Of a DNA stretch of 64,000 nt, positions 26,351-38,400 are shown piece by piece. A program made the position numbers and the translations under genes. Each line of letters begins with the position of its first letter. Position 1 is the stretch's first letter. Source of the stretch: Tetrahymena elliotti 4EA. Taxonomy: Eukaryota; Ciliophora; Oligohymenophorea; Hymenostomatida; Tetrahymenidae. Location of the stretch: assembly GCA_000231825.2 (NCBI GenBank), contig AFXF02001781.1, positions 62,001 through 126,000 on the forward strand, written 5' to 3'. The notes under the pieces were generated by a model. It made no database searches. It saw nothing but the letters and a program-made list of their open reading frames with translations, and was not told where the DNA came from.

Positions 26351-26945
26351 GTATAAATTAAATTATAATTGTTTTTAAAAAATATTTAATGTAAAAAATG
26401 ACAATTTTGATAAAAGTTTAAACAATTAACATAAATATTTATTTTTAAATATTTTCCTTTTTATATCAAAACTTGATTACAAATTCTATTACCAAGCAGT
26501 TATTTGTATTCTTATAATAAAGCAAGATAAATATGAAGAGGAGTTTAATGGAATATTAAATTATAATTATAAATATATTTTAAAATAAATACAATTTCAA
26601 TGAAAAATTCCTTAAATATCATTATTTTTTATATTAAAATTTAATTATAAAACTAAGCAGTAATTCTAAAACTAATAGCAAAAAAATATGCAAATTGTAT
26701 TTTATGATGAAGCAAAATAATTCTGAAGAGGCGTTTATTGGAGTATTATGTTTTAGATAAATTAGAATGTAAAAAGACGTTTTGGTTTTTAATTACTTTA
26801 AATATTTTAGTTTATTCATTTTTATTTTAAAATTCAATTGTTAATTTTATTAGTATACAGCATTTCGTATGCTGATTATATGTATTCACAGAAACATTTA
26901 TAATCTATATCATAGCTTAGCAAGCCTTGGTCAACTATAATTAAT
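26351..26945. repeat. Decayed tandem copies of the upstream gene's 3' end (about 195-nt period)
   Basis: The terminal coding sequence plus 3' flank of the preceding gene recurs twice. The GATTATGAAGAGGAATTT block (about 26326-26346) reappears as AAATATGAAGAGGAGTTTAA near 26529 and as AATTCTGAAGAGGCGTTTAT near 26720. Each is followed by similar AT-rich sequence and then by a T-rich stretch leading into an AAGCAG or ACAGCA motif. The copies have lost the original stop and are probably untranslated. The right part is the 3' flank of the convergent GAF gene. Confidence 0.65.
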
Positions 26946-29900
26946 TCACTAATCTATTATTAAGCTATTTATTTTCTTGACTTTATTACAAATTATACAA
27001 TTCCTCCTACTTTTTTCCTTAATAAAATTTTTTTTATTTAATATTAAGAAATTTTTAAAGTAAAATGATTACGATTTTGTTTCATCAAATTTATTTCCAT
27101 CATCGATAACCTATTTTTTAATTTGATCTTCAACTATTATAGGATGGTAGTAAATTGGTAGTATGGATGATAAGTCAATATCTTTTTAGTATTCTACTTA
27201 TTTGTTACTATCATAGAATATCATAGATTTTTTATTTTTAATAACAGCACTTGCTAAACTGATCTGAGATGAAACTTAAATTTTTTAGGAGTTTGATTGA
27301 TGTAAAACTATTTGATCATTTTCTACAAATACAAATTAAGCAGCATTTGACTATAAAATAGTACTTGCCCATTTTTTGATAATCTGAGAAAATTAAAACT
27401 TCGATTTACTTGTACATAACTCCTAGAAAAATTCTTAATTCATAGTTGAAGTTCTAAAATTATTTTATTTGATTAAATATTATTTTTATTTACTTTTAAA
27501 AAAGCAAGAAATACCTAAGCTAATTAGTAATTACACTCCACTCGTGTAGTTTTTTAAAGATAAAGCGTAAAAATTTAGTTAAGAAGATAGATTAATATTG
27601 TTCGTCTAGTTCCATTCTATCACTAAATAGTTTGCTAACCTCAAAAATTCCCACAAGATACTATTGTTAAGAGCTGTTTTAAGAACTTTGCAAATATATA
27701 GGAAAGACAACACATTTATCTTAACAAACTAAATGGCCATCTGTATCTTAATAAAGTGTAACTTCTCTTGAGGAACTGTCTTTTAATTAAATTTATTAAT
27801 TTATCCAAAAGATATCTTTTAATTAACTATTTACAATTAATGATTTTTTGTTAGTCTATGCATTTTTGAAATATTCCTTTAGTTGTCAAAGCTCTCATCT
27901 CTTTGCCCTGCTAATTGTAAGTTCTTAAAATTCCAGTTTCCTTTTAATTATTTATGAATAAATTTAGATAAATATTTCATTTAGATATTTTACAGCTTCT
28001 CTGACCCATAAATGAACATTTTCAGCCTAAAAATTTTACTTAAAATTTCTGCACACATACACCATAATATCATTTATGCTTGTGAAATTAATAAGATAGA
28101 GAATCTCATGAATCATAGAGTTAACCTTTTCTGAGAACTCTCTGTAAGAGCTAAGCTAAGAAATAATTAACTCTACTTAATCTTTTTTATCATCTTCGAA
28201 TTAACTTAAATAACTTTCTTTACCTTACTCCTACAAATCGCTTAAGAAATCTGTTTTTAACAACAACTCAAAAATATTTCAAAGATAAAATAATTAATGA
28301 ATACTTTATTATCTCAGAGATATATTCTGTACTTTAAAATCTGTTGAAACAGGTAATTCATTTTTTTCAAAATTGAATTTATCCTCATCTGTATTATTTT
28401 GACTGCTTTTGCTATCTTCTTCCTTGTTAGTTCTTTTCATTTTAATCATGTCTATTTTCTTGTATAATCTATTCATTTTGTCTTATTGCTTGTAGTTGAG
28501 TTCTTTTAGTCTTTCCACCTCCTAGTCTTTAACCTTTAATTATTTTTTATAGTTTTCATTTTCTTTCACTAATTCAGCAAGCACAATTTGCATTTATCCG
28601 TTTTTATACAGAGCAGGAGCTGTTTTAGTTTAACTATTCTTGTCTCCCTTTTCTTGCTAGATTTTACTTATGCTTTTAATTTCTTCATGTGAGCGCTTTT
28701 TATTACTATTTTCAAATGATTAATTTTTATCTTAATTGCTGAATGTTTCATTCAGATTTGATTCTAGTGTCATTTTGTTATCAGGAGAATAATCAGAAAG
28801 TAACTCAAGTCTCTTTTCATATATTTAATTCTTTTTCCTAAGTTCATCATTTATATGATGCAGCTAAATATTTTCTTTCTTGAGCTATCTAATATCTGCC
28901 TGAGCTCCATCATATTTTTATTTATACAAAAACAATTCTTCAGAGCCTAATCTAGTTTGATTTTTATATATTTCACTCTCCATTTGAAGTCTAAGATTAT
29001 CTCTTAATTGCTTATGCATTTCCCTCATAGCTTTATTAAGCTATATAAATTGAGTATAATTTTTAGTATACAATTATATTTTCTATCAATCATGTAATTA
29101 CCTCCATTTCGTTTTTTTGAGCATTTTCTATAGTAACCATCAAGTGGTTCAGTGCTTCTGATATAGTGGTTGCTTCTTTTTATTAGTGATTTGGCTACTG
29201 ACTTAAGAAGCCTTAAATCTATGAAATTAATTCATTAAGTGCTTCTTCTCTCCTTTGATTTTACTGATGATAAATTATACAATAAAAACTAGTAAAATGT
29301 ATTTTTTTACAATTGTAATTCTCTTATTAGTCTCAAACAACTTATAATAGCTTGGATTTTCAAGTAAAGATTCTTCATTGGATTTGAAGAGCAAGCTTCT
29401 CTAATATTTAAAAAATTAAGATAAATACCAATAACCATGAAAAATGTTATTTTACTTCATCTAGCTTTTTGCTCTAAAAATCTGAATTTTTGGTACTTCT
29501 TAAGGGTGTCATATTCATACTTTTTTTATTTTATGGTAGAGAAGTATTATGGAAATCTACTTCATTTTAAGATCCTTCCATAAATTTTGTTGTAGAATTC
29601 TTTTAATTGTGATTACCAGACTCATCAACTACTTATGAAGACCTTAAATCTATTTTCAAAATTTATGATTTACTGGTAGATGCTCCTTGTGGCAAATAAT
29701 ATTCTGAATTCTCTATCAAACTATTCTAAGTATTATTATAATTTCTTTGATTTTAACTTAGATGTAATGGCTCTAACTTAACATTAATTTTATTCTATTA
29801 TGCTTACTAGTTATTTTCTATTTTTATTTAAAAATAAAAGTTTTTTTGGTAATGGATGAATAAAACAACTCTTTTAGTTTAAGTTTAAAAAATTATTTTT

Positions 29901-30106
29901 TTTAGCTATCAATTAAATTTAATGTAAAAAATAGTTGATATGATAGTGAATTTTAAAATACTTCTAGCAAGTATTTATGGAGATGATATTGTTTTCAGAT
30001 ATTTCTTTGAAGATATCTAAGCTACTGAATCTAAGTCTCCAAAAGACCCTGCCTAATTTCTTAAATTGGAATTACTTTTACTAACTAAACTTCTATCTGT
30101 AAACAT
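26946..30106 (-). CDS. Coiled-coil protein with GAF domains
   Basis: The start ATG (30104-30106) gives MFTDRSLVSKSNSNLRNQAG and is joined by a roughly 130-nt intron to a Q/N-rich exon (about 29845-29435). A long coiled coil follows (LNKAMREMHKQLRDNLRLQM; ELVKENENYKKQLKVKDQEV). A GAF domain comes next, split by introns: NDIMVYVCRNFKQNFQAENV, then RTYNQQGKEMRALTTKGIFQ, TLYQDTDGHLVCQDKCVVFP and YLVGIFEVSKLFSDRM. A second, weaker GAF-like region is ISLASAVIKNKKSMIFYDSN followed by SILPIYYHPIIVED. The stop is TGA 26946-26948. GAF domains bind small ligands such as cyclic nucleotides or mediate dimerisation; which applies here cannot be read. The coiled coil suggests a dimeric cytoskeletal or scaffold protein. 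Confidence 0.75.
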
Positions 30107-31110
30107 TTTTTGATAGTTAATTTAAAAAACTTTTAGATAAATATATTGACTGGTTTATATTTTATTAATTTTTGATATGCTTGCTGAATCATCTAAAAGA
30201 GCAATCATTTGATTACATTTTATGCAATATATCTTAAATTATTTTTTTTAAAAAGCTATTTTTTTAACATTTTACATATTTTTTGTTTTTGTCAACATGA
30301 AGTTTTTCCATTAATTTAAAATAAAATAAAAATTGAAATGGTTTTTATTTTAATTTTTAACAAACTACCATTTCATTTGAATAATAAAATAATTTTCAGA
30401 AATTATATAAAAAATAATAAATGTTGAACAACAAAGATGTTCTTAATTTAATAAAAAGAGAATTTACATAATAAATAATTAATTTTACTAAAATTTATTC
30501 ATACTGCTTAGAATAAAAATTAGAGTGAATCTTGCCATAAAATATTTAAGAAGTTAATGAAAATAATAACCACTTTTTAATAAAAAATAATACTAAATAA
30601 TATAAAAAGGATATTCTGTAATTGAAATAATGAAATGTAGATAAATATATAAATAGATATATTGACAAACTCTATTTGATAAATTTAATCTAAAAAATTG
30701 GAATCAAAAAATCTAAATAAAATAAAGTTATGGATTTGCTACTGCTAATTTGTGGTGTTACAAATTATCTTTAATCCGTCTTTTTAATTTAAAACGATAT
30801 ATAAAAGTAAAATAAAAATGAAAAATATAAAGGTTTACCTCTTAACCTATCTATCTATTAATATTTGTGTATATTTTTTAATTAATTAATTAATTGATTT
30901 ATCTATTTATCTACAAAAATAGATAGATAGATAGCTTTTAGTTTTATGATGTATTATTATTAATTTAAATTAAATCATTAAGAAAGAATAACAAAAATTC
31001 AATCATAAAGATAATTTATATATCTAATAAAACATAACAAACATTGTTTTTAATAATTTTTAACAATTTACAAAATTTACAACTCATACATACATAAAAA
31101 ATATTACAAA
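30107..31110. other. Divergent intergenic region
   Basis: 5' flanks of the GAF gene (-) and the next gene (+). AT-rich with no supported gene. It contains the inverted TAGA-type repeat listed separately and an ATTAATTAATTAATT run near 30880-30896. Confidence 0.5.
30846..30934. repeat. Inverted tetranucleotide repeat (CTAT/ATAG)
   Basis: A CTATCTATCTAT run (30846-30860) and its complement TAGATAGATAGATAG (30919-30934) flank about 58 nt of very AT-rich spacer that includes (ATTA)n. They could pair into a hairpin with a stem of about 12-14 bp in single-stranded form. It lies in a divergent promoter region. It may simply be microsatellite drift. Confidence 0.55.
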
Positions 31111-32376
31111 ATGGAAAAGTTATAACTACCCCACGCAAAGCTTTTTTACTTCAGTGCAGAATTATATAAGAACAATAAAATCTCTGAAAATGAGAAGCTT
31201 AAATTGAAAGGTAATTTAGATACATCTCTTAGTTTAATGCCAAGCAATTTATAAATATGATAAATTTTATTCTTCAGGCTATTCTTTATCTATCTATACA
31301 GCAACTCAAATTTTCTTTATCTAAAATGCTAGATAGAGAAGTAAACTAGGAAACCATTTAACATAACAATCAATTACGGAGAATGGAATTATTTATTTAT
31401 ATTTAGGGCATGAATAAGTTGCAGAAGCCTTTATAAATAGCTTGAGACAACATAGATTAAATATTTTTAATAATTATATTAATAAAAATAATGAATGCAT
31501 TGAATATAAAATATTATTTTATAAAAATAAAAAAGAAATGGTTATTAATGACGAGCCTTAGGTTTTCGAATTATTAGAGAGATATTAATAAAATAACCTT
31601 GAAACTGAATTCGTTAATGGGTTATTAAACTTACTTCGTCCTCATTAGAAACAAATAGTCTAACCTCCTTTATAGCGTAAATTATTGAGTTTCAAAGAAA
31701 AAATTTTAATTTTGCAGCATGCCAAACTCATTTATGTCTTAAAATGTCAGAAAGTATATCTGTCTGAAAAGAAATAATGAATTAGGTGATGCTGAAAATG
31801 TATTTTTTAAGGAATGATTTCTATATTATAGCTTTCATTTAGCATTTTACATCATTTTTCACTATTTTTCTGAATAGTAAAATTTATTTTGTATCTAGCT
31901 TGCAAAATAAATATTGATATCTATTTATCAAATCTAATGTTTTAGGAAAGATTTTAACTCTTTTATTTATTATTTACAATATAGCTTAACAAGCTCCTGT
32001 CTAATATGGTTTAAGACCCACTTAATAGAATCAAGCACCCTAATATACCATACTCTAATAGGTTTAATAATAAGAATAAAAATATTCTCCCTAAGAACAA
32101 CAATAAGCTGAATATTAAGATAGTAATGCCAATAATTAGGAATCCTTAAATCCTAAAAATGAAGAAATTGCTTAATTCATTGAAAAGCACCCTGATTGTC
32201 CTGATGAAGTAAAAATTACTTTTATGAATTCTTGATAAAACAATTATTTCTTATTAAAATAAATAAAGATTTCTTCTCCTCTTGGATTAAAGCTCTTGAA
32301 AAGAAAGCAAAAAGCCCAAAAAGCTAATCCCTAAGTTAAAGACTACCTTAAGCCATATAAGATTGATTAGGAATGA
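31111..32376 (+). CDS. Hypothetical protein, multi-exon
   Basis: Unrecognised. Exon 1 begins MEKLQLPHAKLFYFSAELYK and continues NNKISENEKLKLK, with good coding character. A donor GTAATTTAG at about 31210 starts an intron ending near 31278 (or 31301). The following exon contains GHEQVAEAFINSLRQHRLNI, VINDEPQVFELLERYQQ and LETEFVNGLLNLLRPHQKQI, a mostly helical segment. A second intron (about 31750-31987) leads to a Q/P-rich exon (AQQAPVQYGLRPTQQNQAP), and a last exon ends NPQVKDYLKPYKIDQE before TGA 32374-32376. The frame of the first 40 codons after intron 1 is uncertain. No catalytic motif, membrane segment or signal peptide is visible. Confidence 0.55.
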
Positions 32377-33196
32377 GGAATAGTAATTCAAAGTGAGAGA
32401 ATGATTTAGTAATATGTATAAACTGACCTAATCTCTCAAATTATACAACAAAATAAATTATTATAGAAATAAAAAAAGCTTATACTAACTAACTTTAGCT
32501 GTCACTTAACAATATTTGAAATTACATACATAGATGGATACATATATGTCTACCTGCATCAATATTATTTTATACATCAATCAAAGCTATTTTTAAAGAT
32601 ATGATAGGTTATTTCTAGAGCTACTTAAATATTTCATTCACTTTATATCTTATGAAGGAGTAAAGCAAATATTGATCATAGATGCATACATAATAAGAGT
32701 GATAAAATAAATTATATAATCTATTCTATTCATATAGATTTTTATAATCAATAACAGCAAATATGTGTTTTTATAAATTTAATTACTTTTTTAATATTTT
32801 ACTTCTTCAGTTAAAATTTTGTTTTCTAACTTCATTCATTTTATTAACTAAATACTATTTTTAATTTATTAAAAAATTCCACTTAATCCAAAGAGTAGGA
32901 AACGCTCTAAAATTAATCATCAATTTTTTTATTACTCCAATCAAATTTAAATTTTCTTTTCTAAATTTTTCAACCATTAGTATTCAAATTTAAAACAAAA
33001 ACACTTTAATAATAAACACGTTGTAGTTTTTGGATATCAAAAGTATCATTAAAAAAAAATTTCTTTGATATATTATATGGTCATGAAAATTGAAATCAGT
33101 AAAATTTTTTATTAACTTTTAAGATAATTACAAAGGATGTAAATGTATCTATGTAGAGTAAATATAAATTAATTTCTATTTTTATTAGGTTTATAA
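32377..33196. other. Convergent 3' intergenic region
   Basis: 3' flanks of the preceding plus-strand gene and of the RING gene. AT-rich, with short ACATAGATGGATACATATATG-type simple sequence near 32527-32550. No coding frame supported. Confidence 0.5.
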
Positions 33197-34372
33197 TCAC
33201 TTCTTTTCTTGTTAAAGAATACCTTTAATGTCTACCTTGAAAATAGATTAAAAAAGCTTTACTGCATCAATTTTAGAATTTTAGTTGTTGTTTTATGAAT
33301 TTATATTAATTATTTGGTTTTATTATTATTATTGCTATTGTTGAAACTCTTCTTCATCTATTTCCATTAGTTCATCATCATCAATATTTCCTTCTAAATT
33401 TGCTTGACCTTCACTTCCAAGCAATACAATACCTTACATGGCTCCATTATTATTAGCATCATCTGGGTTTGAATTATTCTGATTATTAAGGCGATACTGA
33501 GGAATATCTTTTTTTAGAATAGAGAATTAATTAAAAGCCATGAAAGATTAGGATACCTTTTCTTTAGGTGAAAAATCCAGAAGAAGAAATTCTATTTGAA
33601 TTGGAAGGGAGCATTTCGTCATAAATACTGTTCCAACCCTAATTTAAAACGTTTACTGATTAAATTATTGAATGATCATAAATTATGAATTTACGACATA
33701 ATGAATGAAAATTAACTCTTCATTATTTTAAGTTTTTTCTATTTTTTTAACAATTGCTTCACACCATATATTATCTAAGTCTCTAATATCTACCTTCATC
33801 CCTTCTTCAAACTTCTAAGGTCTTAAATAATTTATTGTTAAAAGAATGATTATATTCATTTATTTATTTACCTTCTTTTTTTATTCCATGCAAAGTATTT
33901 CTTACGTCTCTATTAATATTTTTCTTTGTTTTCATCATTATAATTCTCTACATATCTTTTTATTTGTTAAATTTAATTTAAAATTTTATTTGTCTAATTA
34001 TGATTATTTACTATTTTACTAGCCCATCTAGCAAAGTATCTATTACAAAATTAAAATTAGGAACTACCTTTTTACACATAGGACATATCTAATATTTACA
34101 TAAAATTATTTATTATCTGGCTCCAAATTATCAAATAAAATCATGAAATTATTTATTTTTTAAACTCTTTTAACTTAAATAAATACATTTTATTTAAGCA
34201 ATGCCTCTGTTAAACAAATTTCACAATATGTATGACCGCATTACGTTTGTACAGGATTCACTAAGTAATCCATGCATATGGGACACTCTAAAAGTTTTTA
34301 CTAATCTTAATCAATAATGCTCTTTTCTTTTGTAACTATAAAAGTAAAAAAAAATATATTAAAGTTTGCCAT
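33197..34372 (-). CDS. RING finger protein with Tudor-knot (chromo-barrel) domain
   Basis: A probable E3 ubiquitin ligase with a chromatin-reader-like module. The N-terminal RING has all eight ligands: LLECPICMDYLVNPVQTQCG, then HTYCEICLTEALLK, and after an intron ICPMCKKVVPNF. A basic helical exon follows (YVENYNDENKEKY, RRKKYFAWNKKRR). The Tudor-knot segment is EEGMKVDIRDLDNIWCEAIV, IFIHYV, then across an intron GWNSIYDEMLPSNSNRISSS. The HYxGWNxxYDE pattern is typical of domains that read modified histones or bind nucleic acid. The C-terminus is acidic then Q-rich (DDDELMEIDEEEFQQQ) and stops at TGA 33197-33199. The first residues from ATG 34372 (MANFNIFFFTFIVT) may include untranslated or intronic sequence, so the start is uncertain. 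Confidence 0.8.
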
Positions 34373-35440
34373 GATTTGCTTTTTTAAATGCTAATTTAAT
34401 TAGAAATTATTCTTTACTTTTTTTCCTATTCTCATAATTTTTAATAATATTTGCTTTTTCATTTTTTTTAATCTTAATAGATTGAGACAAATGTCTTTAT
34501 TCTCTCCTGCTTTACAAATACTACCTTAACAACTACTTTTGAGTGATGTACTTTTTTTATTCATTAATATCCAATGCACCTTATAATGCTGATTTTATCT
34601 TTTGCAATTATTAGTTTTCAATTAACTACTACATTTTATATATGAAGCTATCTTAACTATCTAAAAGAAAATAATCTTTATCTTTTATTATAAATTGGAT
34701 CAAAATTTATGAGTTTCTTTCTATGTATTAGTTAAGAATATTAAAGCTACCAGTATAAATGCTTTTATAAATATTTGCGCCAAAATCTAGAGCAAGATAA
34801 TATTTTAATAATTTTTTTATTTAAATTATTTAAAATTAAAAAGAATATTTTAAAGTTAGGCCTTAGTTATTAAAAAAGATGAATCTCTTAATTATTCTTA
34901 TCAATCAATTTCAATCATAAAAAATATGTAAAATCTTTGAAAAAGATGATATTTTGCTTAATTTTTCATTTTAATTATTTTAAGTTTTTTAAATTTAAAA
35001 ATAAATTATTTTTAAATCAAATATTATTTAAGATGTATAAATCTAATTATTTTCTGCTCAATTTTTTAAACTTTTTTGCAAAATCAAGCAATTGAATTTT
35101 AAGAATATTTTCTTGAAAAGAAAAATAATTTGAGTAAAATTATTTAAAATTAGAATGGTTTGAGCTATTTTACTTGTAAAATTAAAAGAAAATATTTATA
35201 ACTTAATTAGGATTTGGGGTTAGTGACTTAGAATTAATTAAAATGCATATATTAAATTTTAAATTAGAGTCTCTTTTTGTATATTTGATTTTTTAATACT
35301 CTACTTTCAGCATTAGATTTAATTAAAAAAACTTCAGATTAGCCCACTTTTTTTAAAAATTTGGCATCAATCTTATTCTTTTTACATTTTTCCTTGATCA
35401 AGTTTTTATATTAGATAAGATAAATCAATAATTTATTTGA
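34373..35440. other. Divergent intergenic region
   Basis: 5' flanks of the RING gene (-) and the first giant gene (+). AT-rich, with no supported gene. An in-frame TGA directly precedes the giant gene's ATG. A lone GGGGTTAG near 35217 resembles a telomere unit, but it occurs once only. Confidence 0.5.
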
Positions 35441-38400
35441 ATGAAAGAGAAATAGTTTGAAGAAAAATATCAAGAATCGATATAAAGCATAGCTACACTT
35501 GAAAGGAATTTGTGGTTTGCTATTAATGAAGTAATATTAAGATTTGACATTAATTGCAAGCAATTAACATCTAAAAATGAAATTAATTTTTTATTATTTT
35601 GTTTGATTCTAGCTAGATTTTTGAATTAAATAAATTCAATTTATCTTTTTCTTATAGCTTGCTTTGAATATTTGGGGTATTGAAAGTTATTTTTTCTTAT
35701 TTTATGTAGGGAAATGGAGTTAAAAGTTAAAAGTGTTGGAACATATCTTGTATATTAAGTTTAGAACTTACTAAATTAGGGGAAAAATTAATAAAAGATG
35801 ATGATTTTGATGAAGCAGAAAAGTATTTGATTAGGGCTTAATAATTTACTGAACCTATTCTCGATAAAACTATTTGGATGAATAGAGTAGAATGGTTTTA
35901 TTAAAGATTAAATATTGCACTAAATTTATAAGTTATGTACACAAAGCAAAAGAGATTTTCTTCTAGTTTTGATGTGCTAAATCAGATTATAGAGTAATGT
36001 GAAAAATCTCCTCTGTTTGAATAGATTTGGCAGAATATTGAATCAAATATTGATTTTGCTTATTTTTAGTTATTATTATCATGTATTGAACTGTAGAAGT
36101 ATGTTTAAGCATTTGCTTGCTGTAAAAAGTGTATTAACATTATTGATTATTATGAGAAAGAATATAACAAATAAAAGAAGATGGAAAACAATAATTAACA
36201 AGAGTTATTGCTATAAACATATGGAGAATAAAGGGGTGTTATATATCTAGAGCATAAATAACTTCTTTTTAAAAAATTAACTTTGAGAGTTTTTTGTTTT
36301 TATTAAGGTGGCAGAGCACTTTATAAATTAGGAAATAAAGTTAACTCTTTAAAATTTTTTAAAATGGCTTGGAAAAAATCAAAGGAATTATTAAAAAATG
36401 ATACTAATTAAAAAGTTTAGATGTTTTACGAGAAATATGACTAGGTAAAAAATGAGCTTGAGTTTGATAAAAATTTAAATAATGAATCAATTGGCGATTT
36501 CTCTAAATTTACTTTAGAAGTCAAAAAGGCATCTATATAGAATTAACAGCAGCAATAAAATGATTTGAATTCTCAAAATAATATAGAATCGTAAAAGAGT
36601 TTGGATCCTGAAAAAATAATGAAATAAAAATATTAAGGTTTTGGATCTGCAAATTCATTAGCAAATGATATTGATGAGCTATCAAAAGCATAATAAGAGG
36701 GTGCAAATAATATGCAAAATAACAAATATAATAATTAAAACTTTTCTGATTTTTTATTTTCTCAAAACAGTGCAGATAATCTGGATAAAGGAGGCAAGAA
36801 GTAAAAAAAAATAGAATTTGCTGATAATGCTTTGACCTAAAATTATGATATATGTTTAGAAAAAAGTGATTAGTAGATGGAATTATAATAAATGATGAAT
36901 AAACGTTCAGATTCAAGAAACTCCAAAATGTTAACCTAGCAAAATAGCAACCAAAATACATTGGCCACATCTAATATTACTCAATTAAAATCAGTATCTA
37001 CAAATAACACTCCTAAAAAATCAGTTAGGACTGCTATTAGTTTTTAGTCTCAAATGAATTCTATAAGATAAGATACTTAAAGTTAGCAAATATCTAATAA
37101 ATCTTTGAGAAAAAAAAGACCTGTTGTATCACTACAGAATTCGCCTTCAAATAAAACTTCCACAAAAAGTAATACATAATAAGGAAGATTCTCAAATGCA
37201 GTCAGCCCAAAAGGAATTGAACCTTACCCTTTTTCTTTTACCTAATAATAGTAAAATAATAACAATAATGCTACTTTGAAAAAATAATAAAATAATGCAG
37301 CACTCAGTGATAACAACGAGGCCCGTAAAAATAAAAGGAAAATTTCTAGTTTAGAAGGAATAACTATTAATTCAAATAGTAACTTGAGCTATTAGAGCTT
37401 TGGTAGTGCTAAAAAAGAAGATGATAATAGTGAAGAAAACGATAATGAAATATTAGATATAAAAAATAAAAATAAAATTGGATATTCTAAAAAGAAATCT
37501 AAAAAAGATAATAGCTTTTTTGATTTTTCAAAATTTAGAAACACAAGTAAAGTTTATTTATCTGTTTTTAACTTAAAATATATTTAATGTAAAAGATTAG
37601 CAGCAAAGTTCATAGAGAATAAATTCTAAAATTCAAAGATCTAGACCTTTAACAGCTTAAAATAGCAGAAATAATACATTAAGTGATTATGATAGAAGAT
37701 AAATAAGTTAAGGAAAGCTCTCACAATATTTAGTCACTTAAACAAATTAAAATTAAGTAGGTTAGCTTATTGCACCTAATAGTTCAAAATCCAGCTAATA
37801 AGAAGGAGCTAAGATTGATAGTTTAAGAAGCAAGTTAAACTACTTTTTTAAAGGAAGGTCAACTAGCCATGAAAAAGGTGCTGTTAAATAAATCAGAAAA
37901 TTTTATGAAAGCTAATTTGGAAAATCTACTGACATTTAAGAAGATAAAACAAATGAGTAAACATGTGAAAATACACAAGTAAAAAAAGATGAACAAAATA
38001 TAAAAAATAAAAGCAAGAAATCTGTTTCAACTTATCAAAATGCTGGAGGTATTGAGACTGCTTTAGATATGAATCAATTTTTGGCAAACCAAAAATAAAA
38101 ATAATCTTAAAATTCTGCAAAAAGTGGGGGACAATACTTCAATTAATAATCTGCTAAATCTTTTATTTCTAATATTTTTACTAATTCTTCACATTAAAAG
38201 CCTGTAAATATACAATCAACAAATTTATAAAGACTAAAAAACTAGTCATTGCATCAATCCTAACCCCAAAACACTATAAATTAGAATACTTTTTATTTAT
38301 AAAGCAGTAGCAATACAGCATCAAATAAATAAGTTTTTAATAGAAAAACAAAAGCTTCTTCTAAAAGCTAGCACTTATCAACAAATTTTTTATTTTTTCC

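Noticed and set aside
29922..30113. Plus-strand 63-codon frame (MQKIVDMIVNFKILL...)
   Set aside because: The opposite strand carries the first exon of the GAF gene (MFTDRSLVSKSNSNL...), which has better coding character and splices in frame.
35210..35230. TTTGGGGTTAG resembling a Tetrahymena telomere unit
   Set aside because: A single copy in an intergenic spacer; no tandem array, so no telomere or chromosome end.
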